Below are positions 26,970 to 36,732 of a stretch of 64,000 nucleotides of DNA, piece after piece. Source of the stretch: Stenotrophomonas bentonitica (GTDB lineage Bacteria; Pseudomonadota; Gammaproteobacteria; Xanthomonadales; Xanthomonadaceae); contig NZ_PKQP01000001.1 in NCBI RefSeq assembly GCF_002887735.1, positions 186,001 to 250,000 on the forward strand, read 5' to 3'. The translations under genes and the position numbers were made by a program. Each line of letters opens with the position of its first letter. Position 1 is the stretch's first letter. The notes beneath the pieces were generated by a model, which had not been told where the DNA came from, ran no database searches, and saw only the letters and a list, made by a program, of their open reading frames with translations.

Positions 26970-26998
26970 AAAAACCCCGGCTTCGGCCGGGGTTTTTT
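26970..26998. terminator. Bidirectional intrinsic terminator between rluB and the convergent gene
   Basis: The stem CCCCGGC / GCCGGGG with a TTCG loop is flanked by A-run (left) and TTTTTT (right). It can therefore terminate both rluB on the plus strand and the secreted-protein gene on the minus strand. Confidence 0.9.
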
Positions 26999-27034
26999 GT
27001 TGGGTCCGCGCGGGCGGCGATCAACCCGGTCGTG

Positions 27035-27106
27035 TAGAGCCACCCCATGGGTGGCTGCGCGTCATGCCCGAGACGGTGGTGCAGCCACGCGTGGCGTGGC
27101 TCTACC
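27035..27106. repeat. SMAG/REP-like palindrome pair
   Basis: Two facing GTAG-headed palindromes: GTAGAGCCACCCCATGGGTG on the left, and a right copy ending GGCGTGGCTCTAC. They sit just past the 3' end of the minus-strand gene at 27109. Confidence 0.75.
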
Positions 27107-27108
27107 CC

Positions 27109-27543
27109 TCAACGTCGCTCGATGGTGAAGCGGCCTACCCCCACGCCCAGGTCCCAGCCCTTGCCGGTGCCCGCCAGGGCCAGTGAGATATCGCCCTTGG
27201 TCATGACCTGGGCATTGCTGGATTTGTCAGCGCCTGCGTGCGCTTCAACGGCGGCATAGGAGCCGATCAGGTCGTTGACCGAGTAGGCGCCGGAGAACTT
27301 GCCCTTGCCATCGACGATCTTGGACTTGCCCACGGTGAGGCCGCCGCCCTTGGCGGTGATCTTGACCGGAATGCGCGCGCCGTTGTCGCACTGGATGGTG
27401 CCCGTGCCGGAAGCGGTCTTGTACAGCACCGACCACCCGGCCAGGTTGTAGTGCAGCTCGCAATCGATGTTGCCGGCGGCCTGCGCAGCCGGGACGGCCG
27501 AGATACCGGCCAATGCGATCAATGCCAGGGAGAACTTCTTCAT
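27109..27543 (-). CDS. Secreted protein of unknown function
   Basis: A 144-residue protein with a clear signal peptide (MKKFSLALIALAGISAVPAAQA). The mature part is Gly/Lys-rich with two Cys residues (IDCELHYN, TIQCDNG), which could form one disulfide. It has an alternating beta-strand look (VKITAKGGGLTVGKSKIVDG). I do not recognise the family. It is a single-gene unit, converging on rluB across a bidirectional terminator and flanked on both sides by SMAG-like repeats. Periplasmic or extracellular location is likely. Confidence 0.75.
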   Translation of the reverse strand: MKKFSLALIALAGISAVPAAQAAGNIDCELHYNLAGWSVLYKTASGTGTIQCDNGARIPVKITAKGGGLTVGKSKIVDGKGKFSGAYSVNDLIGSYAAVEAHAGADKSSNAQVMTKGDISLALAGTGKGWDLGVGVGRFTIERR

Positions 27544-27653
27544 GCGGGTCCGCTCGTACTGAAGGGGTAACGCGCCGAATCTAGCAGCGTGCGCGTGTGG
27601 CGCGGATGATGCACATCGCGCGCATCGGGCGTCTGTTCAGCCGTGCGGCCCGG

Positions 27654-27722
27654 GTAATGCCGGCCGCTGGCCGGCTCCAGGCAATCCTGCAACGTACAGA
27701 GCCGGCCAGCGGCCGGCACTAC
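27654..27722. repeat. SMAG/REP-like palindrome pair
   Basis: Facing copies: GTAATGCCGGCCGCTGGCC (head GTAA instead of GTAG) and the right copy GGCCAGCGGCCGGCACTAC. The stem is nearly the same as that of the pair at 3888-3956. Confidence 0.75.
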
Positions 27723-27726
27723 CGTT

Positions 27727-28551
27727 TCAGCTGCGTTCCTGCAGGCTGAAGCTGTCCGCATCAAGCATCGCCGGGAAGCGCGCGCGGTGCGCGGCCAGGG
27801 CCGCTGCCGAGATGGCGGTGGTGACCACCTGCTCGCGTTCGCGCACTTCCACCTGTGGCTGGCCCAGGAAATCGATCACGGCACTGTCGCCGGCGTAATG
27901 CAGATCGTTGCCGTCCACGCCGATCCGGTTGACCGCCGCCACGTAGCAGAGGTTCTCGATCGCGCGCGCGCGCAGCAGCGTCTTCCAGGCGTAGGCGCGT
28001 GCCGAGGGCCAGTTGGCCACGAAAATCTGCAGATCGAAATCCAGCTGGTCGGCGCGCTCTACGTTGTAACGGTTGCGGCAGAACACCGGGAAACGCAGGT
28101 CATAGCAGACCTGCGGATTGATCCGCCAGCCCTTCCACTCCACGCTCAGGCGCTGGCTGCCGGCGGCATAGCGCTCATGCTCGCCGCCGTAACGGAACAG
28201 GTGGCGCTTGTCGTAGTACTGCAGCTCGCCATCCGGCGTGGCCCACAGCAGACGGTTGTAGACGCCCTCGCCTACCCGCAGCTGCACGCTGCCGGTCACC
28301 GCCGCGCCCAGCCGCACGGCCTGCTCGCGGATCCACGCCACGGTCGGGCCGTCCATGCCTTCGGCCTTGTCGATGGCGTCGTTGGAGAAGCCACTGGTGA
28401 AGGTTTCCGGAAGGATCACCAGATCGGTCTGCCCGGCCAGCGGCGCCAGCAGCGCGCCGTAATGGGCGCGGTTGCCGGCCGGGTCGTGCCAGCGAGTGTC
28501 GCCCTGGACCAGGGAAATGCGCAGGTCCTGCAGCTCGGTCACTGTGCTCAT
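27727..28551 (-). CDS. Omega-amidase / nitrilase-family hydrolase (YafV-like)
   Basis: A 274-residue carbon-nitrogen hydrolase with the Glu-Lys-Cys triad visible as LPETFTSGF (Glu), YYDKRHLF (Lys) and QVCYDLRFP (Cys). YafV-type omega-amidases hydrolyse alpha-ketoglutaramate or alpha-ketosuccinamate, removing the product of glutamine- or asparagine-dependent transamination. ATG 28551 shares one base with the stop of the upstream aminotransferase (TGATG), so they are coupled. The pairing with a YbdL-type methionine aminotransferase points to the last step of methionine salvage. Confidence 0.88.
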   Translation of the reverse strand: MSTVTELQDLRISLVQGDTRWHDPAGNRAHYGALLAPLAGQTDLVILPETFTSGFSNDAIDKAEGMDGPTVAWIREQAVRLGAAVTGSVQLRVGEGVYNRLLWATPDGELQYYDKRHLFRYGGEHERYAAGSQRLSVEWKGWRINPQVCYDLRFPVFCRNRYNVERADQLDFDLQIFVANWPSARAYAWKTLLRARAIENLCYVAAVNRIGVDGNDLHYAGDSAVIDFLGQPQVEVREREQVVTTAISAAALAAHRARFPAMLDADSFSLQERS

Positions 28552-29699
28552 CACAGGGCCCGCAGGCGTTCGATCGCCGCGTCCATCGTGGCGTCGTTCT
28601 TGGCAAAGCACAGGCGAACCAGGCGCTGGCCGGCGGGCGCGGTCTCATAGAACGGCGACAGCGGGATCGCCGCCACGCCCTTCTCGATCGTCAGCCACTT
28701 CACGAATTCGTGGTCGGGCAGATCGCTGATCGCCGAGTAATCCACCAGCTGGAAATAACCGCCCGGCACCGGCAGCGCCTTGAGCCGGGTACCGGCCAGC
28801 TGCTCGCGGAAGCGGTCGCGCTTGGCCTGGTAGAACGCGCCCAGTTCCAGATGATGCTGCGGCTCGTCGCGGATCATCGCGGCGAAGCCGTACTGGGCCG
28901 GCCCGAAACTGGTGAAGGTGTTGTACTGGTGCACCTTGCGGAATTCGGCGGTCATCGCCGGCGGCGCGATCGCATACCCGATCTTCCAGCCGGTGCAGTG
29001 GTAGGTCTTGCCGAAACTGGAAATCACGAACGCGCGCTCGCGCAGTTCCGGATGACGCAGCGAGGATTCGTGGCGGCGACCGTCGTAGATGATGTGCTCG
29101 TACACCTCATCGGAGATCAGGTAGATGTCGGTGCCGCGCAGCACATCGGCCAGGGCCTGCATGTCATCGGCCGTGAGCATCGCGCCGGACGGGTTGTGCG
29201 GGGTGTTGACCATCAGCAGCCGGGTGCGCGGGCTGATCGCCGCACGCACGCGGTCCCAGTCCACCGCGAAGGTCTGCGGGTCCAGCGGTACGTGCACGGC
29301 GCGCGCACCGGCCAGGTCGATCGCCGGTTCGTAGCAGTCGTAGGCCGGGTCGAGCACGATCACTTCCTCGCCCGGGCGGACCACGGCGTGGATGGCATTG
29401 AAGATCGCCTCGGTGGCGCCGCTGGTGACGGTGATCTCGGTGTCCGGATCAACCTGCGCGCCGTACAGATCCAGCGACTTCTGCGCGATGGCCTGGCGCA
29501 GCGGCGCCACGCCGGTCATCGGCGGGTACTGGTTGAGCCCGCCCTGCATCGCGGCGATGGTTTCATCGATCAGCCGCTGCGGTGCGGAGAAATCCGGAAA
29601 GCCCTGACCAAGGTTGACCGCGCCGTGTTCGGCGGCGAGCTGGGACATCACGGTGAAGATGGTGGTGCCCACCTTGGGCAGCTTGGTTTGCGGTTGCAT
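28551..29699 (-). CDS. Methionine/glutamine-type aminotransferase (YbdL-like, PLP-dependent)
   Basis: A 382-residue fold-type I aminotransferase. It contains [20 protein letters not shown], the dimer-interface [22 protein letters not shown], and the PLP-lysine block [16 protein letters not shown] (Lys in SFGK). The C-terminal Arg is in RLVRLCFAK. These features fit the YbdL/KAT group that transaminates 2-oxo-4-methylthiobutyrate to methionine using glutamine and related donors. ATG 29699 ([15 protein letters not shown]) gives the usual length; the frame is open much further upstream but overlaps the divergent ccmA. It forms an operon with the omega-amidase. Confidence 0.88.
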   Translation of the reverse strand: MQPQTKLPKVGTTIFTVMSQLAAEHGAVNLGQGFPDFSAPQRLIDETIAAMQGGLNQYPPMTGVAPLRQAIAQKSLDLYGAQVDPDTEITVTSGATEAIFNAIHAVVRPGEEVIVLDPAYDCYEPAIDLAGARAVHVPLDPQTFAVDWDRVRAAISPRTRLLMVNTPHNPSGAMLTADDMQALADVLRGTDIYLISDEVYEHIIYDGRRHESSLRHPELRERAFVISSFGKTYHCTGWKIGYAIAPPAMTAEFRKVHQYNTFTSFGPAQYGFAAMIRDEPQHHLELGAFYQAKRDRFREQLAGTRLKALPVPGGYFQLVDYSAISDLPDHEFVKWLTIEKGVAAIPLSPFYETAPAGQRLVRLCFAKNDATMDAAIERLRAL

Positions 29700-29801
29700 C
29701 GGCAGCAGGGAAAGAACCGGGGGAACTCCCAGTGTACGCAAATCATCCGACCCGTTCCCCCGATACAATGGCGGCCCATTCCGGTGCAAAGATCCCGCCC
29801 C

Positions 29802-30431
29802 TTGAACGCCCCTCCGTTGCTGGCCGCGCATGGCCTTGGCTTCAGTCGCAACGACGAACCCGTCTTCGGCCCGCTGGACCTGCACGTGGATGCCGGGGAA
29901 GCCCTGCTGGTGCAGGGCGACAATGGTGCCGGCAAGACCACCCTGCTGCGGGTGCTGGCCGGGCTGCTGCGCGCCGGCAGCGGCCAGGTCGAGATCGATG
30001 GCAAGCGCGCCGGGCACAAGGAGCGCGCCCACTATGTGGCCTATCTCAGCCACCTGCCCGCACTCAAGCCGGACCTGGACACGCTGGAGAACCTGCATTT
30101 CCTGTGCGGACTGCACGGCCGCCGCGCCCGCCAGATGCCCGGCAACGCGCTGGCGATCGTCGGCCTGGCCGGCTATGAAGACACTCTGGTGCGACAGCTC
30201 TCGGCCGGCCAGAAGCGCCGCCTGGCGCTGGCCCGCATCTGGCTCTCGCCCGCGCCGCTGTGGCTGCTCGATGAGCCCTACGCCAATCTCGACCTGGACG
30301 GCATCAACCTGGTGAACCGCATGATTTCCGCGCACCTGCGCAGCGGCGGCGCCGCCCTGGTCACCACCCACGGCGCCTACGCGGCCCCCCCGGTGCGCAC
30401 GCGCCTGCTGACCCTGGGAGCGGCGGCATGA
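29802..30431 (+). CDS. ccmA: Heme exporter ATP-binding protein CcmA
   Basis: A ~209-residue ABC ATPase with Walker [10 protein letters not shown], signature [13 protein letters not shown] and Walker [13 protein letters not shown]. CcmA powers CcmBCD-dependent release of heme-loaded CcmE in cytochrome c maturation. The start is uncertain: TTG 29802 ([12 protein letters not shown]) matches the family start best, while an in-frame GTG lies at 29784. A -10-like TACAAT at 29764-29769 would put transcription start just before these codons. It is the first gene of a complete ccmABCDEFGHI operon, with ccmB overlapping by 4 bp. Confidence 0.93.
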   Translation: MNAPPLLAAHGLGFSRNDEPVFGPLDLHVDAGEALLVQGDNGAGKTTLLRVLAGLLRAGSGQVEIDGKRAGHKERAHYVAYLSHLPALKPDLDTLENLHFLCGLHGRRARQMPGNALAIVGLAGYEDTLVRQLSAGQKRRLALARIWLSPAPLWLLDEPYANLDLDGINLVNRMISAHLRSGGAALVTTHGAYAAPPVRTRLLTLGAAA

Positions 30432-31123
30432 TCGCGCCAGGCACCGAACCGGGTCTGTGGCAGACCGCGCGGGCCCTGATTGCCCGCGACATGCGCCTGC
30501 TCTGGCGGCGCCGCGGCGATGCGCTGCAGCCCTTGCTGTTCGCACTGCTGGTGGTGGTGCTGTTCGCACTGGCGCTGGGCCGCGACCCGGAGGCGATGGC
30601 GCGCGTGGCCGCGGCGGTGATGTGGTTGGCGGTGCTGCTGGCCGGCCAGCTGGCGCTGGACTCGCTGTTCCGCAGCGATGCCGAAGATGGCTCGCTGGAG
30701 CAATGGCTGCTGGCCCCGGTTCCGCTGGCCTGGCTGGTCCTGGTGCGGGTGCTGGTGCACTGGGTCACCACCGCCCTGCCGTTGATCGTGATGTCGCCGC
30801 TGCTGGCGGAAATGCTGCATCTGCCGCATGACCAGCTGCCGATGTTGCTGGCATCGTTGCTGCTGGGAACGCCGTTGTTGAGCCTGATCGGCGGGGTGGT
30901 CGCCGCGCTGACGGTCGGCATCCGGCGCTCTGGTATTCTCGTGGCGCTGCTGGCCCTGCCGCTGTATGTGCCGGTGCTGGTGTTCGGCGCGGGCAGCGTG
31001 GCCGCGGTCGCCCGCGGCCAGGACCCGATCGGCGCCCTGCTGATGCTGGGCGCCGGGCTGGTGGTGGCGCTGGTGCTGGCCCCGCTGGCGACAGCCGCGG
31101 CGATCCGCATCTCGCTGAGTTGA
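30428..31123 (+). CDS. ccmB: Heme exporter membrane protein CcmB
   Basis: A 231-residue protein with six hydrophobic segments of the CcmB family. Family blocks include [40 protein letters not shown] and [20 protein letters not shown]. With CcmA, CcmC and CcmD it forms the ABC-type complex that loads heme onto CcmE at the periplasmic face of the inner membrane. The start overlaps ccmA (ATGA). About 120 bp separate it from ccmC. Confidence 0.95.
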   Translation: MIAPGTEPGLWQTARALIARDMRLLWRRRGDALQPLLFALLVVVLFALALGRDPEAMARVAAAVMWLAVLLAGQLALDSLFRSDAEDGSLEQWLLAPVPLAWLVLVRVLVHWVTTALPLIVMSPLLAEMLHLPHDQLPMLLASLLLGTPLLSLIGGVVAALTVGIRRSGILVALLALPLYVPVLVFGAGSVAAVARGQDPIGALLMLGAGLVVALVLAPLATAAAIRISLS

Positions 31124-31246
31124 GCGGTATGGCGTACTGTCGGTGGCGTGTGCTGTGTTGTGAGCGTCACCTGCCTCCGCGTCATCCGTTGCCGAGCCAC
31201 TCCACGTCCGTTTCATCGCCGCCTTTCGTTGGATAGCCACTGCCGC

Positions 31247-32011
31247 ATGCACCCGATCGTCCGCTGGTTCCATCAACTCGGTTCCCCACCCACCTTCGAC
31301 CGCTTCGCCGCGCGCTGGTCGCGGGTGTTCTACCTGGCGGCGGTACCGGTGCTGCTGGTCGGTATCTGGCAGGCGCTGGCCGTCGTGCCGGCTGATTCCA
31401 AGCAGCTGGACAGTTTCCGCATTCTTTACATCCACGTCCCCAGCGCGTGGATGAGCCTGTTCGTGTTCGCGCTGATGGCGCTGTACGCGGCGATCGCGCT
31501 GATCTGGCGGATCAAGACCTGCGAGGTACTGGCGATGGCCTGCGCCCCGCTCGGCGCCGGCTTCACCCTGATCACCCTGCTGACCGGCAGCATCTGGGGC
31601 AAGCCGACCTGGGGCACCTGGTGGGACTGGGACCCGCGCATGACCACCGAGCTGATCCTGCTGTTCCTGTACCTGGGCGTGATCGGCCTTTACCACGCCA
31701 TCGAGGACCGTCGCAGCGCCGCGCGCGCGGCGGGCCTGCTGTCCATCGTCGGGGTGAGCCTGCTGCCGGTGATCCGCTATTCCGTGGAATGGTGGGGCAG
31801 CCTGCACCAGGGCCAGACCATCCGCCTGTTCGGCGAGTCCACGCTGGATGCCAGCATGGCGCTGCCACTGTGGGTGATGGTGATCGGCACCAAGCTGTGG
31901 TTCGCCGGCTCGCTGCTGGCCAAGGCCCGCGCCGACAACCTGCTACGCGAGGCCGGCAAGGCCTGGGTCACCGCCGGCACCCGTGCACCGCTGGAGGACA
32001 CCCGCCCATGA
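31247..32011 (+). CDS. ccmC: Heme exporter/CcmE heme-loading protein CcmC
   Basis: A 254-residue membrane protein with the tryptophan-rich WWD heme-handling motif ([19 protein letters not shown]). It also has conserved His residues before and after it ([29 protein letters not shown]). CcmC presents heme to the histidine of CcmE. ATG 31247 ([20 protein letters not shown]) matches the family start; the upstream open frame lacks conserved sequence. It overlaps ccmD by 4 bp. Confidence 0.95.
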   Translation: MHPIVRWFHQLGSPPTFDRFAARWSRVFYLAAVPVLLVGIWQALAVVPADSKQLDSFRILYIHVPSAWMSLFVFALMALYAAIALIWRIKTCEVLAMACAPLGAGFTLITLLTGSIWGKPTWGTWWDWDPRMTTELILLFLYLGVIGLYHAIEDRRSAARAAGLLSIVGVSLLPVIRYSVEWWGSLHQGQTIRLFGESTLDASMALPLWVMVIGTKLWFAGSLLAKARADNLLREAGKAWVTAGTRAPLEDTRP

Positions 32012-32193
32012 CCCACCTGCCCTATGTGATCGCCGCCTATGCGGTGTTCGTGCTGGTGTTGGGCAGCGATGCCATCGGTTCCTGGCTGCGCCTGCGCTGG
32101 GCGCGCCGCCTGGCCGCGCGCCGCCAGCAGCGCCAGCAGGCCCGCACGGCCGCCGGCAGCGCACCGCCGCTCGCGCCGGAGCTGACCCGATGA
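32008..32193 (+). CDS. ccmD: Heme exporter accessory protein CcmD
   Basis: A 61-residue single-span protein. The N-terminal helix ([20 protein letters not shown]) is followed by a basic cytoplasmic tail rich in Arg/Gln, as is typical of CcmD. It is needed to release holo-CcmE from the CcmABC complex. It overlaps both ccmC and ccmE by ATGA, so the assignment rests on position as much as sequence. Confidence 0.9.
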   Translation: MTHLPYVIAAYAVFVLVLGSDAIGSWLRLRWARRLAARRQQRQQARTAAGSAPPLAPELTR

Positions 32194-32651
32194 ATCCGGT
32201 CCGGCGTCGCCGCCTGCTCTGGGTGATGCTGCTGGTGCTGGCCTCCGGTCTGGCGACCGCGCTGGTGGCGATGGCCCTGCAACGCAATATCGCCTACCTG
32301 TACACGCCCTCCGAAGTGCTGCGCGGTGATGCCGGCGACCATGCCCGGTTCCGCCTGGGCGGCATGGTGGTCAAAGGCTCGCTGCAGCGCGCGCCCGGCT
32401 CGCTGGATGCGCACTTCGTGGTGACCGATGGCGATGCCACCCTGCCGGTGGTCACCTCGCGGATCCTGCCGGACCTGTTCGCCGAAGGCACCGCCGTGGT
32501 CGCCACCGGGCGCCTGCAGGACGGCCGCTTCGTCGCGGAAGAGGTACTGGCCAAGCACGACGAAACCTACATGCCCAAGGAAGTGGCCGACAAAATGGGC
32601 CAGGCGCACACCAAACACGATGTGCCCGTGCCGGCACCGGAGACGTACTGA
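32190..32651 (+). CDS. ccmE: Periplasmic heme chaperone CcmE
   Basis: A 153-residue protein with an N-terminal membrane anchor ([20 protein letters not shown]) and an OB-fold beta-barrel. The heme-binding histidine lies in the conserved loop [16 protein letters not shown], with Tyr four residues later, as in E. coli CcmE. It carries heme covalently from CcmC to the CcmF/H ligase. The start overlaps ccmD (ATGA), and ccmF starts immediately after its stop. Confidence 0.96.
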   Translation: MNPVRRRRLLWVMLLVLASGLATALVAMALQRNIAYLYTPSEVLRGDAGDHARFRLGGMVVKGSLQRAPGSLDAHFVVTDGDATLPVVTSRILPDLFAEGTAVVATGRLQDGRFVAEEVLAKHDETYMPKEVADKMGQAHTKHDVPVPAPETY

Positions 32652-34565
32652 GTGCTGCCGGAACTGGGGCAGATCCTGCTGGTCACCGCGCTGTTGATGG
32701 CCGTGCTGCAGACCGTGCTGCCGTTGTGGGGCGCCCATCGTGGCCGCGCCACGTGGATGGCGGTGGCGCGACCGGCGGCGTACGCCCAGCTGGCGCTGCT
32801 GCTGGGCGCGTTCGGCGTGCTGACAGCAGCCTTCGTCACCCAGGATTTCTCGGTGCGCTATGTGGCCGAGAATTCCAACTCGCTGCTGCCGCTGGCCTAC
32901 CGTTACTCGGCGGTCTGGGGCGCGCATGAAGGCTCGCTGCTGCTGTGGGCGCTGGTGCTGGCGCTGTGGTGCGGCGCGGTTGCGCTGTGGTCCAAGCGGC
33001 TGCCGGCCGAGGTCTGCGCGCGCGTGCTCGGGGTGCTCGGCATCATCAGCATCGGCTTCCTCGCGTTCCTGATCTTCACCTCCAATCCCTTCGCGCGGCT
33101 CATTCCGGCGCCGCTGGAAGGACGTGACCTCAACCCGCTGCTGCAGGATCCCGGGCTGATCATCCACCCGCCGATGCTGTACATCGGCTACGTGGGTTTC
33201 TCTGTGCCCTTCGCATTCGCGATCGCCGCGCTGCTGGAAGGCCGCGTGGACGCGCGCTGGCTGCGCTGGACGCGGCCGTGGACCAACGTGGCCTGGGGCT
33301 TCCTGACCATCGGCATCGCACTGGGCAGCTGGTGGGCGTATTACGAACTGGGCTGGGGCGGCTGGTGGTTCTGGGATCCGGTCGAGAACGCCAGCTTCAT
33401 GCCCTGGCTGGCCGGTGCGGCGCTGATCCACTCGCAGGCCGTCACTGAAAAGCGCGGCAGTTTCGCCAGCTGGACGCTGCTGCTGGCGATCGCTGCCTTC
33501 GCACTGTCGCTGCTCGGCACCTTCCTGGTGCGCTCGGGCGTGCTGACCAGCGTGCACTCGTTCGCCGCCGATCCCTCGCGCGGCACCTTCATCCTGATCT
33601 TCCTTGCGCTGGTGATCGGCGGCGCGCTGCTGCTGTACGCGCTGCGCGCCGGTGCGCTGACCAGTGACGACCCGCGCCGCGGCTTCCTGCCGACCTCGCG
33701 CGAGACCCTGCTGCTGGCCAACAACCTGCTGCTCGCCGCGGCCTGCGGCATGGTCCTGCTCGGCACGCTGTACCCGTTGCTGGCCGATGCCCTGGGTCTG
33801 GGCAAGGTGTCGGTGGGGCCGCCCTACTTCGGCACGCTGTTCGTGGTGTTGATGGCGCCGCTGGTGGCGCTGCTGCCGTTCGGGCCGCTGGTGAACTGGC
33901 AGCGCGACCAGGCCTCGCGCCGGTTGGCGATGCTGGCCCCGTGGGCCGGGCTGGCCGTGCTGCTCGGCGTGGTCGCCTACTTCATGGCGCCGCAGGGCGC
34001 ATTGAAGACCGCCGCCGGCGTGACCGGCGCGGCCTGGGTGGCGCTGGGTACCGGGCGCTTCGTCTGGACCCGCCTGCGCGGCAACGGGAAGTTCACCGCC
34101 GAAATGGTCGGCATGCTGCTTGCCCACGGTGGCGTGGCCGTGTTCCTGGCCGGCGCGCTGCTGGTGGAAGCCTTGAACGTGCAGCGCGAAGTCGCGCTGG
34201 CCCCGGGCCAGTCGCTCGTGGTGGGCACGTACGAGGTGCGTTTTGAAGGCGTGGGCCACCAGCAGGGACCGAACTACGTGGCCGATCGCGGCCACCTGCG
34301 CGTGTTCCAGCATGACCGCCAGCTGGCCCTGCTGCATCCGGAAAAACGCCTGTACGCCAGTGGCGGGCAGGTGATGACCGAGGCCGGCATCCACGCCCGT
34401 CTCAACGGCGATGTTTACGTGGCACTCGGCGAGTCGCTGGGCAACAATGCATGGGCCGTGCGCGTGCACATCAAACCGTTCGTCCGCTGGATCTGGCTGG
34501 GCGCGCTGCTGATGGCGCTGGGTGGTTTCGTCACCGCTGCCGATCGTCGTTTCCGTCGTCCCTAG
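32652..34565 (+). CDS. ccmF: Cytochrome c heme lyase subunit CcmF
   Basis: A 637-residue polytopic protein with the WWD motif (WGGWWFWDPVENASFMPWLA) and the conserved HPPMLYIGYVG segment. It has about 14 transmembrane helices and a periplasmic C-terminal domain. CcmF and CcmH ligate heme to the CxxCH of apocytochromes. It uses a GTG start at 32652 directly after the ccmE stop (TGAGTG). Confidence 0.96.
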   Translation: MLPELGQILLVTALLMAVLQTVLPLWGAHRGRATWMAVARPAAYAQLALLLGAFGVLTAAFVTQDFSVRYVAENSNSLLPLAYRYSAVWGAHEGSLLLWALVLALWCGAVALWSKRLPAEVCARVLGVLGIISIGFLAFLIFTSNPFARLIPAPLEGRDLNPLLQDPGLIIHPPMLYIGYVGFSVPFAFAIAALLEGRVDARWLRWTRPWTNVAWGFLTIGIALGSWWAYYELGWGGWWFWDPVENASFMPWLAGAALIHSQAVTEKRGSFASWTLLLAIAAFALSLLGTFLVRSGVLTSVHSFAADPSRGTFILIFLALVIGGALLLYALRAGALTSDDPRRGFLPTSRETLLLANNLLLAAACGMVLLGTLYPLLADALGLGKVSVGPPYFGTLFVVLMAPLVALLPFGPLVNWQRDQASRRLAMLAPWAGLAVLLGVVAYFMAPQGALKTAAGVTGAAWVALGTGRFVWTRLRGNGKFTAEMVGMLLAHGGVAVFLAGALLVEALNVQREVALAPGQSLVVGTYEVRFEGVGHQQGPNYVADRGHLRVFQHDRQLALLHPEKRLYASGGQVMTEAGIHARLNGDVYVALGESLGNNAWAVRVHIKPFVRWIWLGALLMALGGFVTAADRRFRRP

Positions 34566-34574
34566 GAGTTTCCC

Positions 34575-35186
34575 GTGTCCGATCCCCGCCCCGCCTCCCG
34601 TCCGCTGCCGCCCGTGGCCATCGTCATCGGGGTGCTGTTCTTCTTCGGGCTGCTGGGGCTGATGATCTACGGGGTGATGAAATCCGGCGCACCGGACCGC
34701 GACGTGCTGCCCTCGGCGCTGATCGGCAAGCCCGCCCCGGCCTTCGAACTGCCGGTGCTGCACGATCCACAGATCAAGGTCAGCAGCACCGAGCTGCGCG
34801 GCGCCCCGTATGTGCTCAATGTCTGGGGCAGCTGGTGCGCGGCCTGCCGTGACGAACATCCGATCCTGACCCGATTCGCCGAAACCAAGCGCGTGCGCGT
34901 GATCGGCTACAACTGGAAGGACGAGCCGGCCGATGCGCTGCGCTGGCTGGAACAGCTGGGCAATCCGTTCGTGCTGGTGCTGAGCGACATCGAAGGCCGC
35001 ACTGCGATCGACTGGGGCGTCACCGCCGCGCCCGAGACCTTCCTGGTCGACGCCAGCGGCGTGGTGCGCTGGAAGTACAGCGGCGCGCTCAGCCAGCGCG
35101 TGATCGATACCCAGCTGATCCCGGAACTGGAAAAGGTGGAGCGTGCCCATGCCGATGCCCAGCCGCAGCTCCCCGCTTCGCCGTAA
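34575..35186 (+). CDS. ccmG: Thiol:disulfide interchange protein CcmG/DsbE
   Basis: A 203-residue membrane-anchored thioredoxin-fold protein. It has one N-terminal helix (PVAIVIGVLFFFGLLGLMIY) and a reducing active site, Cys-x-x-Cys, in WGSWCAACRDEHPIL. Later blocks AIDWGVTAAPETFLVDASGV fit the DsbE subgroup. It keeps the apocytochrome heme-binding cysteines reduced. GTG 34575 has AGGAG upstream. Its 3' end overlaps the start of ccmH. Confidence 0.95.
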   Translation: MSDPRPASRPLPPVAIVIGVLFFFGLLGLMIYGVMKSGAPDRDVLPSALIGKPAPAFELPVLHDPQIKVSSTELRGAPYVLNVWGSWCAACRDEHPILTRFAETKRVRVIGYNWKDEPADALRWLEQLGNPFVLVLSDIEGRTAIDWGVTAAPETFLVDASGVVRWKYSGALSQRVIDTQLIPELEKVERAHADAQPQLPASP

Positions 35187-35637
35187 CCGCCTTGTCCGGC
35201 TGGCCAGCGTCGTGCTGATCGCGCTGACGCTGGCCGTGGCGTTGCCGGTGATGGCGCAGGCCGTCTCCGACCCGACCCCGTTGCAGTACCGCGACGCCGC
35301 CGAGGAAGCCCGTTTCCATGCGCTGGCTGCCGAGCTGCGCTGCGTGCAGTGCCAGAATCAGTCATTGGCCGATTCCAATGCGCAGATCGCGCACGACCTG
35401 CGCCGGGAAGTGCTGGTGCTGATGCAGCAGGGCAACAGCGATGCACAGATCAAGCAGTTCCTGGTCGACCGCTATGGCGAGTTCGTGCTGTACCGGCCGC
35501 CGATGGACGCCCGCAATGCGCTGCTCTGGTTCGGCCCGCCGGTGGCATTGCTGATTGGCGCCGGCGTGTTGATCTGGGTGGTGCGCCGTCGCAGCCGTGG
35601 GATCGAACCGATGGACAAGAGCGAGGAGCGCTGGTGA
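35149..35637 (+). CDS. ccmH: Cytochrome c maturation protein CcmH (thiol-oxidoreductase subunit)
   Basis: A 162-residue protein with a signal sequence (VVLIALTLAVALPVMAQA), the redox motif LRCVQCQNQSLADSNA (LRCxxCQ), and a C-terminal anchor (LLWFGPPVALLIGAGVLIWV). It handles apocytochrome thiols with CcmG and CcmF. ATG 35149 is chosen because GGAG lies 7 nt upstream; the GTG at 35143 is too close to it. It overlaps the end of ccmG, and its TGA overlaps the GTG start of ccmI. Confidence 0.93.
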   Translation: MPMPSRSSPLRRNRLVRLASVVLIALTLAVALPVMAQAVSDPTPLQYRDAAEEARFHALAAELRCVQCQNQSLADSNAQIAHDLRREVLVLMQQGNSDAQIKQFLVDRYGEFVLYRPPMDARNALLWFGPPVALLIGAGVLIWVVRRRSRGIEPMDKSEERW

Positions 35638-36659
35638 GTCTCTGGATGGCCCTGAGCGCTGCGGTCGTTGCCGCTGTCGTCGCTGCACTCGTGTTGCGGC
35701 CGCTGCGTGCAGGCGGCCAACGCGGCCCCTTCGTGATCGCGATGCTGGCCCTTGGGTTGGCCGGTGGCGCGCTGTACCTGCTGGTCGGCACGCCGGATGC
35801 CGCCGAGCGGACCGCGGCCAACGACGAGCCCGCCACGCTGGAAGATGGCGTCCAGGCGTTGGAGCAGGCGCTGGCGAAAGATCCGCAACGCGCCGATGGC
35901 TGGGCACTGCTCGGCCGCTCGCAGCTGGCGCTGGGCAAGCTGGACGAGGCCACGGCGGCGTTCGACCGGGCCGTGCGGCTCGCGCCGGACGACCCTGGCG
36001 TGCTGGTCGAAGCGGCCCAGGCACGGGCCCAGGCAGCGCCGGGCAAACAATTCGATGACCAGGCCCTGCAGTGGCTGCGCCACGCCAACGCGCTCGCGCC
36101 GGAGAGCGAACGTGCTGGCTGGCTGATCGGCATCGCGCTGCGTCAGCGCGGGCAGGACGCCGAGGCTGCGGCCGCCTGGGAAGCCCTGCTGCCACGGCTG
36201 GAGCCGGGCGCGGCGCGCGCGCTGCGCGAGCAGATCGCCATCGCGCGCGGCAATGCCGGCCTCCCGCCCCTGCCGGAGACGCCGGCCCCTGCGGCGGCCC
36301 CTGCGGCGGCCGGGAACCACGCGCTCGCGGTACAGGTGCGGTTCGCGTCGGAAACCGCTCCGGATCCGGCGCTGGCCAACGCCACAGTGTTCGTGATCGC
36401 GCGCGCGCCGGACGGCCCGCCGATGCCTATCGCCGTGCAGAAACACCCGGCCAGCCGGTTGCCGCTGCTGGTTACGCTCGGCGATGGCGACAGCCCGATG
36501 CCGACCAGCACGCTGTCGCAGGTGCAGGAGGTGGAGGTCTTGGCGCGGCTGTCCCGTTCGGGCCAGGCCAACCGCCAGCCGGACGATGTGGAAACCGCCC
36601 CGGTACGGGTGCGCCTGCCGCATGCCGGGCCGGTGCCACTGGTGTTTGATCGCCCTTGA
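35634..36659 (+). CDS. ccmI: Cytochrome c maturation TPR protein CcmI
   Basis: A 341-residue protein from GTG 35634 (AGGAG upstream). Two N-terminal membrane helices (LWMALSAAVVAAVVAALVLR; FVIAMLALGLAGGALYLLVG) are followed by TPR repeats (GWALLGRSQLALGKLDEATA, AFDRAVRLAPDDPGV). A C-terminal periplasmic beta-rich chaperone domain follows a Pro/Ala linker (~220-235). CcmI holds the C-terminal part of apocytochrome c for the heme lyase. It corresponds to the CcmH2 half of E. coli CcmH. It ends the ccm operon. Confidence 0.92.
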   Translation: MSLWMALSAAVVAAVVAALVLRPLRAGGQRGPFVIAMLALGLAGGALYLLVGTPDAAERTAANDEPATLEDGVQALEQALAKDPQRADGWALLGRSQLALGKLDEATAAFDRAVRLAPDDPGVLVEAAQARAQAAPGKQFDDQALQWLRHANALAPESERAGWLIGIALRQRGQDAEAAAAWEALLPRLEPGAARALREQIAIARGNAGLPPLPETPAPAAAPAAAGNHALAVQVRFASETAPDPALANATVFVIARAPDGPPMPIAVQKHPASRLPLLVTLGDGDSPMPTSTLSQVQEVEVLARLSRSGQANRQPDDVETAPVRVRLPHAGPVPLVFDRP

Positions 36660-36732
36660 TCGGTGCGCGGCCGCGACGCAGCGTGCCGCCCACCACCACG
36701 GCGCCATCGCGGCGCCCGGCTAAAATGCGCGC

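Noticed and set aside
32037-35150. A 1037-residue minus-strand frame across ccmE-ccmG
   Set aside because: Gln/His/Arg-rich antisense translation of conserved ccm genes.
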